Of a DNA stretch of 64,000 bases, positions 20,336-32,700 are shown one piece after another. The stretch lies in the NCBI RefSeq assembly GCF_021155765.1, contig NC_060114.1:22364501-22428500 (forward strand), read 5' to 3'. The notes under the pieces were generated by a model. That model had not been told where the DNA came from, did no database searches, and saw nothing but the letters and a program-made list of their open reading frames with translations. Both the position numbers and the translations under genes were made by a program. Position 1 is the first letter of the stretch; each line of letters opens with the position of its first letter. This DNA comes from Diprion similis (lineage: Eukaryota; Arthropoda; Insecta; Hymenoptera; Diprionidae).

Positions 20336-23300
20336 GGGCTTGAGGCAACATTAAGTGACAGCAAAAAGAAGTACGGGGACAAAGTGAATGCTCTTTTGTC
20401 CGCCTGGGAACATGTCACTAACTTTATACCCGCGGCAACGCCAGAAGCTACGCAATCTCTCATAGAATGGGTTCACAGGTATGTAAAAACCTTTTCAAGC
20501 TTCTCTCTGGTTTTTAATATTAATCTTTGCCTCTGATTCCTATCATTGCCAATACCGCAACAGACTTGCTCCCAGTTTTAGTCCATTCGTGATTCCTTAG
20601 CATGCTTACCACAACTTTGAGTCACGAATGGATCGACTTGTCTGCAGTTGACAATTTCTCTCGTATAATTACAATCACAAGCCAGTATCGCCTCTACCTT
20701 GGAGTGACCTTGTTTCTTTCATGCAATTGTTTCAATTTTCTTATTTTGAACTGCATGAATAAACCACAGAGGTCTTTAATATCATTACTAAAGAATATTT
20801 TTTAGCCAGATCAGCGTGAAGGGAACTGGAGAGCAGCACTCTCACGGGGCTCCTTTGATCATATGGTCAAAAGTTTTAACGACAATTTTCTGCCGTCTGT
20901 TGCGAGCATTGTGTTTGGCCCTTAATTGGTTGGCATTATGACTAAATCGTTGTTTATAAATGTTTCCTATATGGAATAGTTTTTTTTTTTTTTATCAGCG
21001 GGCATCTTTTCCGCAAAATTCCCACTGATACTAATTGGATAGACGATTCCTATCTCAATGTACACATCGATAGTGATCTGAGTAAAGGCAATTATGAACT
21101 GCCAAATAACAGTGACGATTCTAACAAAACATGTATCTGTAGATAATTATTTTAGTACGTTGACCTCAGTATTTGTCGGCACCGGCAACGTGGAAGAGAG
21201 CTTTCAATGAGAATAATCGCAATCTGGCAATCGTCTATCCAGTTAATATAGAGATCCGTGGAAATTCCGTTTTGACCTCATCTGACATATTTTGAAAATC
21301 CATTCCTTCTATGTATGAGACTAGCTCTTTGAACACCTTAAAGAAAGCTTCTCAGTCACAAGGTACCACTTTAATCTTCCACATCTATTTCATTGTATCT
21401 TACTAACAATTGATATGTGCAAATGTTACGTTGCTGGTGATCAGTTATTCGTTCTTAAAAATTTCTTTTTCAATTATCATAACAAATCTCTAGTTCTTGT
21501 TATTCGATGAAGCTGTGAAGGGACTTATTATTATCCCATAGTCGGACGAATATGCATATAGTTGTTATTTCAGAGTGACAGTTTGTGAAAGGCCTACATT
21601 AATTTCAACTCTGTTCAATTTTAGATACTTATTATATGTAGTTTATGATATGGAAATGGTTTTATAAGTTGACATTTTGATCAGAATTTCAAGAAATCGA
21701 AAATAAAGCTATTTGATTGGTTTGCAGAACTGGTATAACTACTAATTGAAAATTGAGGCTGCCATGTAAAATTTTTACTCTTTGTTCTCAGGCATACTTT
21801 GAAGTTGGTATTGCGGGGAGAGTGGCCAAAGTTGTCACCCGCTACAAAGACGCACCTCGGCGTGACGTTGCAGAGGTGCTCTACCCACCTGGGCCGTCAT
21901 CCTGCGGCACCACGCTGCGCTACTCTGATTGCCCTCGTACATGATCCTTGGACTCGTCCTGCCCTTGACAGTATTCTCAATGGCCAGCCAGATCCAAGGC
22001 TTGAAGACGGTACGAGGCAGCAATTTTTTTCCCTGTTATGCCTATTTCCACATTTAAAACTGATTGTATACATTTACCACCGATTCGGATTCGTAATTTG
22101 TTTCCGTAATATCAGGAAATTTTCTGCCATCCAACATTTTTGGTGATTGTTTTTGGTTTGAAAAATCTCACAGTCAGATTTTATTTCTAATTATTCATCT
22201 CAAGCGGAATTGCCCTCTGGTATTTCCTGGTAGTGGTAGGGTTTTGGTCACGTTGATATCACTCGTAATAATTAATCTTTGTTCGCAGAGTTTTGTTGTT
22301 CGGAAAAAGGTGAATTATTAATGATGAGGCTTCGAATATTGTGTGAGGATCGCTGCGAAGACATAGCGGTCAATTTGGCAGCCGCTTGCGTCCGTTCGCT
22401 TCGCCGAAGCGATCAGTTAAGATCAGTCTGCGAAGCTCAACATGTGCAATACATGATCGATGTGTATATCGTTCTATTGTACAAGCTCAAACGCACGCAA
22501 GACATATTCGCTCAAGTATTACCACATTTTTATTTTATCATTGTATAGATGTAGGTACGGTAGTCATAAGAACTTCTCTTAGCTTCGTGTGTCAAGCACT
22601 ATCAGTTGTCCGTGTTTATTTAGAAAAGCATTGAGTACGGATCTTTTATAGTTCTGGTATAAGTTAGAGTAGGTGTATTATTTTTGGATGGTATGGTCAG
22701 TTCTTAAGAAAGCATTGTTCCGCAGCTAAAATTAATGGATCTTGGAGAGGGTTTGGAATTGGTCCAGAGGCTTGGAGGTGAAACATCGACCAAATACGGA
22801 ACGGCAAGAGTTTGGAAGAACTCGACAAGAGCCGCAGAGCTGGTAGCGCAGTATTTGGTTACTGCCGGAATGGTTAGGCCTGTCGAAGAGACAGGATCCT
22901 CGACTCTTGAGCAAATTATCAACTCCTGGGCTTTGCTTCACTCAAAGCTCAAGGACATGGCTCCGACGTTACCTGGAATGATACGAAAACTCATAGAGCC
23001 TGCCGAAAGTGCGCAGCACATTTATATTTTTTGCGCTGTACTTGGCAAACATGTAAGTAATGACGAAATTTTGCGTTTCTTATTCACATGTGTCAATTAG
23101 TGGACATACAAATGCATGCCACACGACCTTTGCTATTGTATGTATAAGCGTACAGTTATCCATTTCTAAGGTCTTATACATGATCAGAATTGTCGGAAAA
23201 CAATAATTACGGAAAGGTTCTTTTTGCAAGTCATCCACAAGTAAATCCATACGGAATTTCGCGGACTGAATTCAAAACTTTTACGTCTTTGTTTGCGATA

Positions 23301-26300
23301 AAACCACAGTTTTGCCAATCTTGATGTATTTTATTTCGCTCAATATGACACTTGATCGCTAAGGTGAGTGCTGGAAACAATTATAAATGAGTCGAGTCGC
23401 ATTACGACGGCCGAATTGCAAGACAGTCGCCGTTGAAATGCTCGCAATTTTAATTCGATTATATTTTATTTCTAGCACTTACCGAACATAAGGCATTATT
23501 TCATCCAATGTAATATACCATGATTAGGATAAAGTATGGATCTGCCTTCGGTCAGATTTAAAAAATTGATCAATCGGTCGGCAAAATCGACCCGTACGTG
23601 TGTACGTGTGTGCATCTTAGATCTGTCCAATATTATGATATTTACTTATCAATTTTCCTAATTTTCTTGATCCTATAATCGTGAACTTGATGGAGTTTAA
23701 CCTGTATTTGTGTTTCTGGTTTCAGTTTGGCTCGACCATCAAGCCGCTCATGATTGAACTTTATATACGAGCGTTAACGACAGACATGAACGAATTGGAG
23801 GTGCAGAAAGTAAAATCTGAGAAAGAGAAGGTGCGAGAAACTGCGAAGCGGTTGAGCACGCAATTTTTGAAATTAGCCGATGTTGTCGCCGAGAATGTGG
23901 GCATAGCCAGAGAATGCGTGCTTACCGCCTTTTCTCTCCACCCCACGCGACTTTGCTACGACAGGATCCGAGAAATGGCAATAGCTTGCGGTAAGGTGAA
24001 AGGGGACGGTGCTCGAGTCGACGAGATTAATCGCTCCGACACATTGGCAAGTTATCTGGATACAGGACAGGAACAACTTTCCGCTCGACGCTTGTGTTCG
24101 GAGGTAACGGCACAGAATGCCAAGCCAAAGGAGGTATTATTCTCTCTGAAAGGCTTAGAAAAATCGCCACATCGAAAAGAGGTAAGCAATACAGACGGGT
24201 GCCAATTACATCCGAGACGTGACCCAACATCGAACGGTCCACTCGGCGAACTCTGTTTCAACTGTGGTGAATTCACGGGGGTTGAAATAGTGAGGATAAA
24301 ATCACCTGACGCGACGCCCAATGTCGAGCGAACTCTTGATGCTCTAATCCTGATAAAGGGAGATGCTGTCACAGGCTCGGCTAATTATGACGAGAAGTCT
24401 GCACCTAATCAGGTACTGGACGCCGAAAAATTAGGCGTATCGCCGCAGTTGTGCGATGACTTGGCCGTTGTGCTAAGCAGTCCACGTTATCACATGCTCA
24501 GCTGGGTCCTGGATTGGAAAGAATTGAACAGTTTGTGTGAAAAATATTTGGAGAATGCAGAAGAAATGCGCAACACCAATAAGGAATTGAAATTCTTGAA
24601 CATTGACTATTCGCAGTTTAAAGACTGGCCACTCGAGGAAGAAGCTAACAAAGATGTATTTTTCGGCATAGAAAAAGGATACGAGCAATGGGCCGACATA
24701 CAGTCGGACGATTCGGAAGAATTTGGTAGTTTCCAACCTGCTGGGCCATACAAGAGGTCATTGACGAGAAGAAGCTTGGACGATACTACAGATTCCGACA
24801 GCAGTAGCATTCTGAGGCTTCGCCGTGCGGGTAGACCAAGAAAAATTCACAGGCTTGCATCGACCGACAGTGACTACGACGAAGATCCTAACAATACTAA
24901 ATCTTCTCATTTTCGGGGAGTCAACGGGACCGTCGACGAATCGGTAATTATAGAGGATGAAATGGTGACAGACACCGATACAAATACTCAGGACAGCCAA
25001 ACGGATAGTCTCGGTAGTGACGGATGTAGACAAGATAAAAAACCAAAGAGAAAATCACCCACGACTAAAGAAACCAACAGCAAAAATCGCGGCAAGTCGA
25101 AGCTCACTGTAGAATCGATGTCGCATTTTCACATGCTGGTCAATGACAATGTAAGACGTTCCACAGAGGACATAAGTAGCTCTGACATAAGCAGCAACGA
25201 CATAATAACGCTATTCTCCGCGGATATGGACGAGGGCAAGTGCGAGACCATCAAGGGATCCGCGTATAATCCTGAGACGCCGCTCATCATTACCGAAAAG
25301 CGGAGCGACCCGGCGGTATTAAAATCTTTGCGGATGTTCCGGCCCCAGAACATGAAAAAGCCGACAAGGATCAGCCAGATTCTACAGAAGAATTTATTGA
25401 ACAAGAATAAGGACGGAAGTTGTAGCAATAAAAACACGAGCTTATCTAAGTTTTCACCCAATATGTTGAGTAATTTGAACCTAAATCCAAAGATTATTTT
25501 AACCCGAAGCGACGACGTTAACAAAAAAATGATGCTACCGTCAAAAAAACTGAGCCCCGGTGACATTACAAATGAATTGTTAAATCTGCAAACAACTAGA
25601 TTCTCGCAAAAGAAAAATTCTACGATTGTCACAGATGAGAAGAGTCGCAGGTGCAAGAGTAACATGGTTGAGAGGGACTTGAGGATCGTCAAAAACTTAA
25701 ACTCTAGCAAGCGTGCCGGTTCGAACTTTGTCAAGTCCTCGGGGCTTCAAAGTAAGACCAAGTTCGACATTCTTGCCAAGGCTGTGAGGGATTCGGACAT
25801 ATTGGCCAAAAATGTGCCCGGTTTGAACACTCTTGATATGATGGTACCACCCCAAGTTGAATCAACTGTAAATATAGTTCAGCTGTCCCGTAATATCCCA
25901 CAAAGTCCGAACTCCAGTTCCGTAAACAGAAGTGGTACGCCGCCAAGAAATCGTTCGTCTGTAGTTAGTAGCGGTATTCAAATGCCAAGTACGCCAACAT
26001 CGAGCGGACATGATAGCGGCGTTGGCATGAGCCCAGCGGATCGTACACCGCCGTCGAGGTCGTTGCTTCAGGACATCGGCGAAGAAGCCAACCAACTTCC
26101 CGATACTCCACCGCGTGCAAACTCTTTGCCATCGAACGCTGAACGTACAAGTCCCAAAATACTCGAAGAGCAACGGGGCAGCAGGTGTATTTCCCCAAAC
26201 AAATCGCCGTCGCCCTCACCCTCGCCCTCGGTTGCTTTGAACTCGGGAACGCCTACTGTGACTATAGCCTCGGAACAATTGCAAATTGTTTGCAAACCCG

Positions 26301-29300
26301 ACGGAACGTACCGGTTGGCCTCGGTGAACCCCACCGCATCCTCGTCCTCGTCATCTTCATCTTCGTCATCGACGTCGTCCCACTCATCTCATATGGGGCA
26401 GCGAGGCATGCTCACACTTCAGACATTGGACGAAAATAATTTCTCACAGCAACAGTTGCAGGGACGATTGGAAGATTCGGGTACTCCCAATAGAACAATA
26501 TATGACGGACTCAACACCATGAATGTTAAATCTGTGCATCACACCGGCCAGAATACTTCGCCAGGCTTGCCCAAATTTCAGCAAGCATTCCGTAAAACCA
26601 TATACACACTGACAAACAACACGACAACTGTCACTGATTCTGTTACAACAGAGAATGTATCGCAACTGACTCCTGTCTCAAAAACAACAAATCTGTCAAA
26701 GGCAGTACAGACTTCCTTACAAAACACTCAAACCCACGGCGGGGTTAGCGCTCAGTCTATAACTAATATTCCGAATCTACAACTGTCGACATCAAGGCAG
26801 CAAATATTGAACATAGTACACACGTCCGAAGGCGGAGATGGGGGCGGAGGGGGAGGAGGAGGTACAGAAGAAGGAGTAAACAGCGGTGATAGCGCGGGTG
26901 TTGCAGTCACAACGTCTGGCAATGTCACCAATCCAGCTGTGACGCAACTCGTTCAAACGACGTCATCACCCTCGGGTGTGATATACACGCACAAGATGCC
27001 AGTCACGATATCCACGACTAATCCCAGCCAACTTAATATCATTCCACACACTATATCTCGCACAGTTTCGTCTCAGGGTAATAGAACACCAGTGGTGAAG
27101 TTGAATATAATAAGAGCACCGTTGCGACAGCATAATATTGCAAGCACCATACAGGCAGTATTGGCAGGGCCACGAGTCCAGCAAAATGTTCGACACGATA
27201 ATCTAATCGCGTCCCCCATCGATGTTCCGATAAATCAGGTCAGCTCGACGACATTGGAACAACTACGAGAATTCGAAAGTGTTCTGGAACAAGTTAAGGA
27301 ACGAAGCACCGTGCAACCTCAGCATCAGGGCTCCAATGTTGTAACAACGACTGTACAGACGCAAACTCAAACCCAGACCCAGACCCAAACCCAGTCACAG
27401 GTGCAAACAATCGTACAACAGAATCAGCAAAGTAGCAAACATCACGCGACGTCTGGCACACTTGCCCAACAACTGAATCTTATGTCGCGATCAACGGTGT
27501 CGAACAATGAATTCTCAAATGCAGCCAGCACCATTACATTTCAACAGGATGTCTACTCTCCTCAGCAAAAAGTATCACTGGCCTATGTCGATCAGACTGC
27601 GACTCTCACTCAGAAAGTTGTCTCGACGTCCACCCCTATAGTCGTTGTGACCAGCTACTGCCAACCGGCAGCGTCTCCGGCATTGAGTGTAACCTCTCAA
27701 AGTTCATCTAGCCCGTGCGTAACACCAGCTCCGACACCTGTGTCGTCTACGGGAAAGACACAACCATCTTCAACCACGAAACCAGGCGGGAAAAAGTCTA
27801 CCTCGAAAACAGTAAAGACGAGCGCGACTAACACTTCTAAAACACCACCTGTGCCCAAGCCACAACAGAAGCCGCAGGAGGATGAGCAAACTGCTCAGCG
27901 AATATACGCAATTCTCGACGAGTATGCAGAGCAGCTGAGAAATTCCCCTGATCTCAACAACAAGCCAGCACCTAGAAGAAGGTCGAATCCACCAACAAAT
28001 CCCAGCCAATCGTCGAAACGTAAAAAGTCCGGTTCGAGCAAATCGAAAACACCCAGTCAGCAAAGTTCCGAGCTGAGTCCTGGCCCTGATGATCTCGGTC
28101 GTACCATGGGTAGCGAGGATTCGTCGTCAGGCATTGTTCATGTGCAAGACAGCCCTGTTGGCACATCATTAGCGGATGATGCACAAGTAGGAACAAATGC
28201 GGAGGTAGCTTCAGTGGATGTTAAAAATTTGACCAACGACTCTAATGATGCGGTCGAGATGAACGTCAAGCGAAGAAATCTGATATTTGCAGACCAAACC
28301 AATTCCGTTGCGCAGCCGAGAACTGTTATTGTACAGGAAGCAGTTCAGACGGCATCTGTAAGCGTTAGCGAAGCCCTTGCCTCGGTTACAGGGAAACTTG
28401 GCAGCACAGCTGTATTGGTACCAGGTACGAACTATATTCTTCCAATGAATCTTATGAAGAGTGGACAACAGTTCACCATAGTATCGGGTGGCCCAAAACT
28501 TCTTGCTACCGTTCCTACGACTGTTAGAACAAGCAATACCAGCAACGTATCGAATGCTTTGGTTCTTCAATCATTATTGAATCAAGCTGGTAAAATAATT
28601 GCTCAACCGACTCAGATGAAGCAAGTCAAAGTACCGACGCTTCAAACGTTGAACACTGGCCAACCATTGGCGCAACACCAACAGCAACAGCGACACCACC
28701 AACAACATCACGTCACCCACAGTCCAACAGTCGTAGTGACACAGAGTTGTGCTGGAAATCAGTTTGCCGCCGATCAGATAGAAAGGAACAATAGCGATGG
28801 AAACATTAAGGTTGACGTGCCAAACTCTGTGGGTATACCCATGCACGAAACACCAGAGAATACAACAATAATCAATAAAACACCCACAATCAGTCTGATA
28901 CAAAAGAACGTCAACGATTACGGGTCAAACCAACAGATATGCAGTGTCATAACAAGCAGTCCAAATTTAACGCTCCAAAGCACGAGAATGTTCAACTCTA
29001 CGATAAGTAAGCTTGCCACGCCGACTGGAATAAAGCACGAGAACGTCGTTTGCTTGGCGCCACCTACAGTCACGCAATCACCTGAAAAGAATTTTGCTCA
29101 GGACAGTGAGAACGATGAAATTTGTAGTGGCAGTAGTTTACAGACTGAAAAACCTGTTGCCATACAAACTGCGACAATAGCCTTGGCATTTACACCTCAG
29201 TCTAAAGTGTCAGTGATAAGTTCAGGGCAGAAGGAAACACGAGACGTTCCTATCGCTGGTGCGGTAGACGAGGGTGAAAGAGTTGTATCGCCAAAATCTG

Positions 29301-31610
29301 TCAAGAGGAAATCCGATGACGAATCCCCTGCAGAAATGTTGCCAAAAAATACGAATTCAATCATTAGGACAGCAATGTCTGCAACACGGCAAAACGCTTC
29401 TAAATTAGGTAGGACCCGTGTATCCTCGATTATTACATAACATTTATGCATATTAATTGCTCGAATCATTCAACCGGTAATTAACCACTGCTTGCATCGC
29501 TTTTTTGATTCATTAATCTTCATCAAGTATGTGGCTAATGGTTGATCTGTAAACAGTCAGTGATGTCCCAGCTATCGATAACAGCTACCTATGTTTAAAA
29601 AGAGGGTATTGAAAAATCATAGTATCGATAGCTGAGACACTGTGCAATCGCACTTGTACAACGGGCCATACCGTACGTCTTGTTTCAGAGGCTGGAACTG
29701 CAGAGAGTAAAGAAATATCGACAAAAGAGGCACCCGATCAGTTTCTCGTGAGTGGCATAAGCGTTAGCGGTAGGGAAGTCTCCGATGCCCAAGAGACTCA
29801 GGTGCGAAGGCCGACTGATAACGTTGCTGATGCACCGTTGCGGATAGGCAACGGGCTTTTGTGCGGGAACGCTAGACTGCAGGAAGCTTGGGAACCGGAG
29901 CGAAAACCGTCATCGCCTGATACGCCCTGGAGATACGTCCCGACATCTTCGAATCAACTAGGACTCGAGCCGTTGAAGGTTTACTCTTCACGAGAGGGCG
30001 AAAATTCCGTGGGTGGTGGCAATGGTAGCGTACACAACGTCGTCCATATAATAAACAAAGGCCAAGGCATAGAGATGGCGAGTGGTCAACTCTATCAAAC
30101 TGCTTCCTCGGCGACGACAACCACGAAAAAGTACTTCATTAATCACACCCTAGAACCATTCCAGCAATATTCAAACAGAACACAGATCAAGACGCAGCTG
30201 AACCCGCGGTTGGACCGCGAACTCGCGCAGCAAAGGATCAGCAAGGCGGCAGCCATTGAGCGCGAATTGAAATTGCAGAAAAGTTTGTCGGAAGAGTGCG
30301 AAGACTTGGGAGTCGACGAGCCGAGCACAAGTGACCTATTTCCAGAGGCGGATCTGCTATTTGACACAAACCACTCGCCATCGTTTGACCAATCATCGCA
30401 GGATGCTACCTGTAGCCAACCTGTGGGATTAAAGTCCTATAACTCATCCGTATACTTTCGCCCTCTTGATTCGTCCAGCAGCAGTAGGGATGCGAGCCCT
30501 GTAACTGACTTCAAAGCGATCGAGCGTAGAAAAAACACTGCTCAAAGAACACGAGCTATCAAAGATACGGTAAAGAGAGCTAAGCGCGAGCGAAATGACG
30601 ACACTGTTATGAAAAACCTTTCAAAACAGTCTAAGCTTGATCTACAGGAAGCGGACCCAAGCCAGGACGAAAGTTCGAACAGTAATTCAGATGCGTCAAG
30701 TCGTCTTTCCCCATCCATTTGTAACGATGTAACCAAAGACTGTACAGTCGGTCTTGAGCGTGTGAAGATGAATTCCTGTGTCACTTCCAAGTCAAGTTCT
30801 CCGAGCAGTACCTCCGACCTACTACCGTCTTCGGTGATGAAACATCAGGACACAGACGATCCCGACTCAACTGCGACAAATGCCAATAACATGTCAGTGG
30901 CAAGCTCCGGCGATGAAAGCTTAACACTGTTGGGTGGCGGTACGGCCGATGTAACAATGCCGTCGCCCCTTTCGCCGGCTAGCGGGCCATTATTGGCTAT
31001 GCACAAATATACCTATACTAACAAAAAGCGATCCCTGTGCAAGGTGACGCGCAAGGAATATCTCTCGTGGGAAAGCCCGTTGTCCGATCAGGGCAGGTCG
31101 AGCAGCGAAGATGACGAAGCTTCCAGCATTGCCGAGTCGATGAGCAGTCAACCAGGGGAAAGTATGATAGTAAACGGATTAGAGGACAATATCGATGTCC
31201 CGACCACCGGCAGTAAATCCACAAACGATTATTGTTCGGCATACATGAACAAGCGTCGTCACGATAAGCTGAATGTAAATGCAAGAGTTGTGCTGAATCG
31301 TAACGATGCTAAAGGCATTGGCAGTAGCGATGTGCTTGTCAAACGCACAAAGAATGACTCGATGGGTGAGTCTGGCGCAGTCTCGAGTGACAAAACTTCC
31401 GAACCCTCCGACGACGAAGGCATCGCTCATCATCCGCCCCATTCCGCAGGCCCTGACTGCCGCGCGAGAAGATCCAGTCTTCGTGGTCACGTGAAGAAGG
31501 GATGTGCGTGCTGCAACGGCTCCCCGGAAAGACCGAAAAAAAAGTCTGTCAAGTTGGACCAGAAACTTAAGAAGAGATTGGCATCGAAACAAATAGTCAG
31601 GAAGAGGTAG
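20336..31610 (+). CDS. Large nuclear-type protein with ZNF292/RLF-like N-terminal region (5' start unresolved)
   Basis: Exons 20336-20478, 21792-22009, 22289-22515, 22726-23052, 23726-29408 and 29689-31610 join in agreeing phases (2,1,0,0,1) into about 2,840 codons plus an unplaced start. Residues 1-490 are helical and follow the order of the ZNF292/RLF N-terminus: LIALVHDPWTRPALDSIL, then AVNLAAACVRSLRRSDQL, then QHIYIFCAVLGKHFGSTI, and further on LSWVLDWKELNSLCEKYL, like the ZNF292 WDWKTLKRQC block. Vertebrate relatives then carry C2H2 fingers; I see none. The rest is disordered Ser/Thr/Gln-rich sequence with poly-Ser, poly-Gly and (QT)n tracts, basic patches and a C-terminal GCACCNG motif followed by Lys-rich sequence. 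A chromatin or transcription role is inferred. Retention of the last intron would end the protein at 29440. Confidence 0.62.
20479..23725. other. Introns 2-5 of the ZNF292-like gene
   Basis: The longest intron here (20479-21791, 1.3 kb) and the 23053-23725 intron contain no recognisable gene or structured repeat. A frame starting at 20999 reads like protein (GHLFRKIPTDTNWIDDSYLN) but fails the phase test, as explained under rejected items. Confidence 0.5.
26338..26390 (+). repeat. Poly-serine coding microsatellite
   Basis: In-frame TCN repeats encode about ten consecutive serines, interrupted by Thr and His, within the giant exon. Similar in-frame low-complexity tracts occur at about 26838-26865 (poly-Gly) and 27355-27400 (alternating Gln-Thr). 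Length variation there would not shift the frame. Confidence 0.8.
29558..29645. repeat. Intronic inverted repeat (CAGCTATCGATA arms)
   Basis: In the 280-base last intron of the ZNF292-like gene, an arm reading CCCAGCTATCGATA is matched about 45 bases later by TATCGATAGCTGAGAC. With the flanking CAGTGATGT and ACACTGTG the arms pair over about 22 bases with a few mismatches. It could be a small MITE or a structured intron element. Confidence 0.6.
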
Positions 31611-31683
31611 TCCTGTAAGAAACTCTGATCGATCGGACTAGTTGAAACGAGGCTGTGTTCGAAAAATCGTATTGTGTGTGAAT

Positions 31684-31724
31684 CTATCTACATACATGCA
31701 TGCATACATGCATGCATACATATG

Positions 31725-31766
<42 letters not shown>

Positions 31767-31818
31767 TATTTATATATATATGAGTGTATGTATGTGTGTG
31801 ATGTATACTGTATATATT

Positions 31819-31858
<40 letters not shown>

Positions 31859-31890
31859 CGCGCGCGCGTGCGAGAGCGAGTGTGTGTATA
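31684..31890. repeat. Compound microsatellite: CATG, TA, TG and CG tracts
   Basis: Consecutive runs of CATACATG, (TA)n from about 31727 to 31782, (TG)n from about 31821 to 31855 and GCGCGCGCG near 31858-31868. Frames of about 100 codons on both strands are artefacts of the repeat. Confidence 0.9.
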
Positions 31891-32424
31891 TATTCTGCAG
31901 CGCATTTTTTTCAGCACATATGTATAAATGTGTTCGCGTGTGTACACTTGTGACATTTCCGGATACCCAATGTTGAAGCAAGCCATTAATCGTCACGTTG
32001 AAGTTCGTAGGTGATCACAGATCGTTCAAAATATTAGATATACAATATAGCCAGTATAAAATGACGTATATAACATGAATACTCGGCGGAGGTGAATTTT
32101 TTATTTTTTATCATTACCATTGTCGCCGTCATTGGCATTAAGATTAAATTTATTAATTGCTCCCTTAAAAAACTCCACTTACGTGTAGATTTCGCTGAAA
32201 AGAATGCGCGAGGTAATTTGCAAACGTTATGATATAAAGCGTAGAGTTCAATTAAACGATAAATTTTTTGAAACGCAATCTAGTCAACGGGTGAGGTTTG
32301 AGGCAAGACTTTGAATGTCTTTGTATAAAACAGTAGAGTATAATAATAAATATGAATAGAATCGTGAGTTTCAGTGAGAACACATTTTAAGAAAAAGAAT
32401 ATATTCGTTGGAATCAGTTGGCGA

Positions 32425-32700
32425 GTTTTTTGTTTTTTTTTCCACGTCACGACTACCATTTGCGCACCTACCAGGGTGTGACCCGACGGAAATGGTTCCA
32501 GTTTATCAGAAATTGCAGTTAAGCCAGCCTATCCTGATCCTACCTACGGCCTTAGTGGCTCATCATTCCCCTGACTCTTCCACAGCCGAAATTGTCAATT
32601 TCATTTGACTCGAATCCGCGCTAATGGACATCCAACCCGCGACCTCGTAATCGGGGTTATCTGCCGCATCCGCTGTCGTTTTCCACTGACTTTGAACAAA
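32425..32700 (-). mobile_element. Candidate tRNA-derived SINE
   Basis: Read on the minus strand, about 32700-32627 holds GTCAGTGG (A-box-like) followed by GATTACGAGGTCGCGGGTT (B-box-like, as in a tRNA T-arm). A 190-base body follows and ends in an A-rich tail at about 32445-32425 (visible on the plus strand as T7GT9-like sequence). Head, body and A-tail order fits a tRNA-derived SINE of about 280 bases. The B box has one change from GGTTCGA, so the copy is decayed. No second copy was seen in the window. Confidence 0.35.

Noticed and set aside
20999..21081. Apparent exon after a TTTATCAG acceptor reading SGHLFRKIPTDTNWIDDSYL
   Set aside because: Including it leaves phase 1 at its best donor (before GTAAAG), but the exon at 21792 needs phase 2. 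Direct joining of 20478 to 21792 is in phase and gives continuous family-like sequence.
25129..25734. 201-codon frame antisense to the giant exon (and many shorter ones)
   Set aside because: Hydrophobic, Leu/Phe-rich shadows caused by codon bias of the Lys/Asn/Ser-rich coding strand; no domains.
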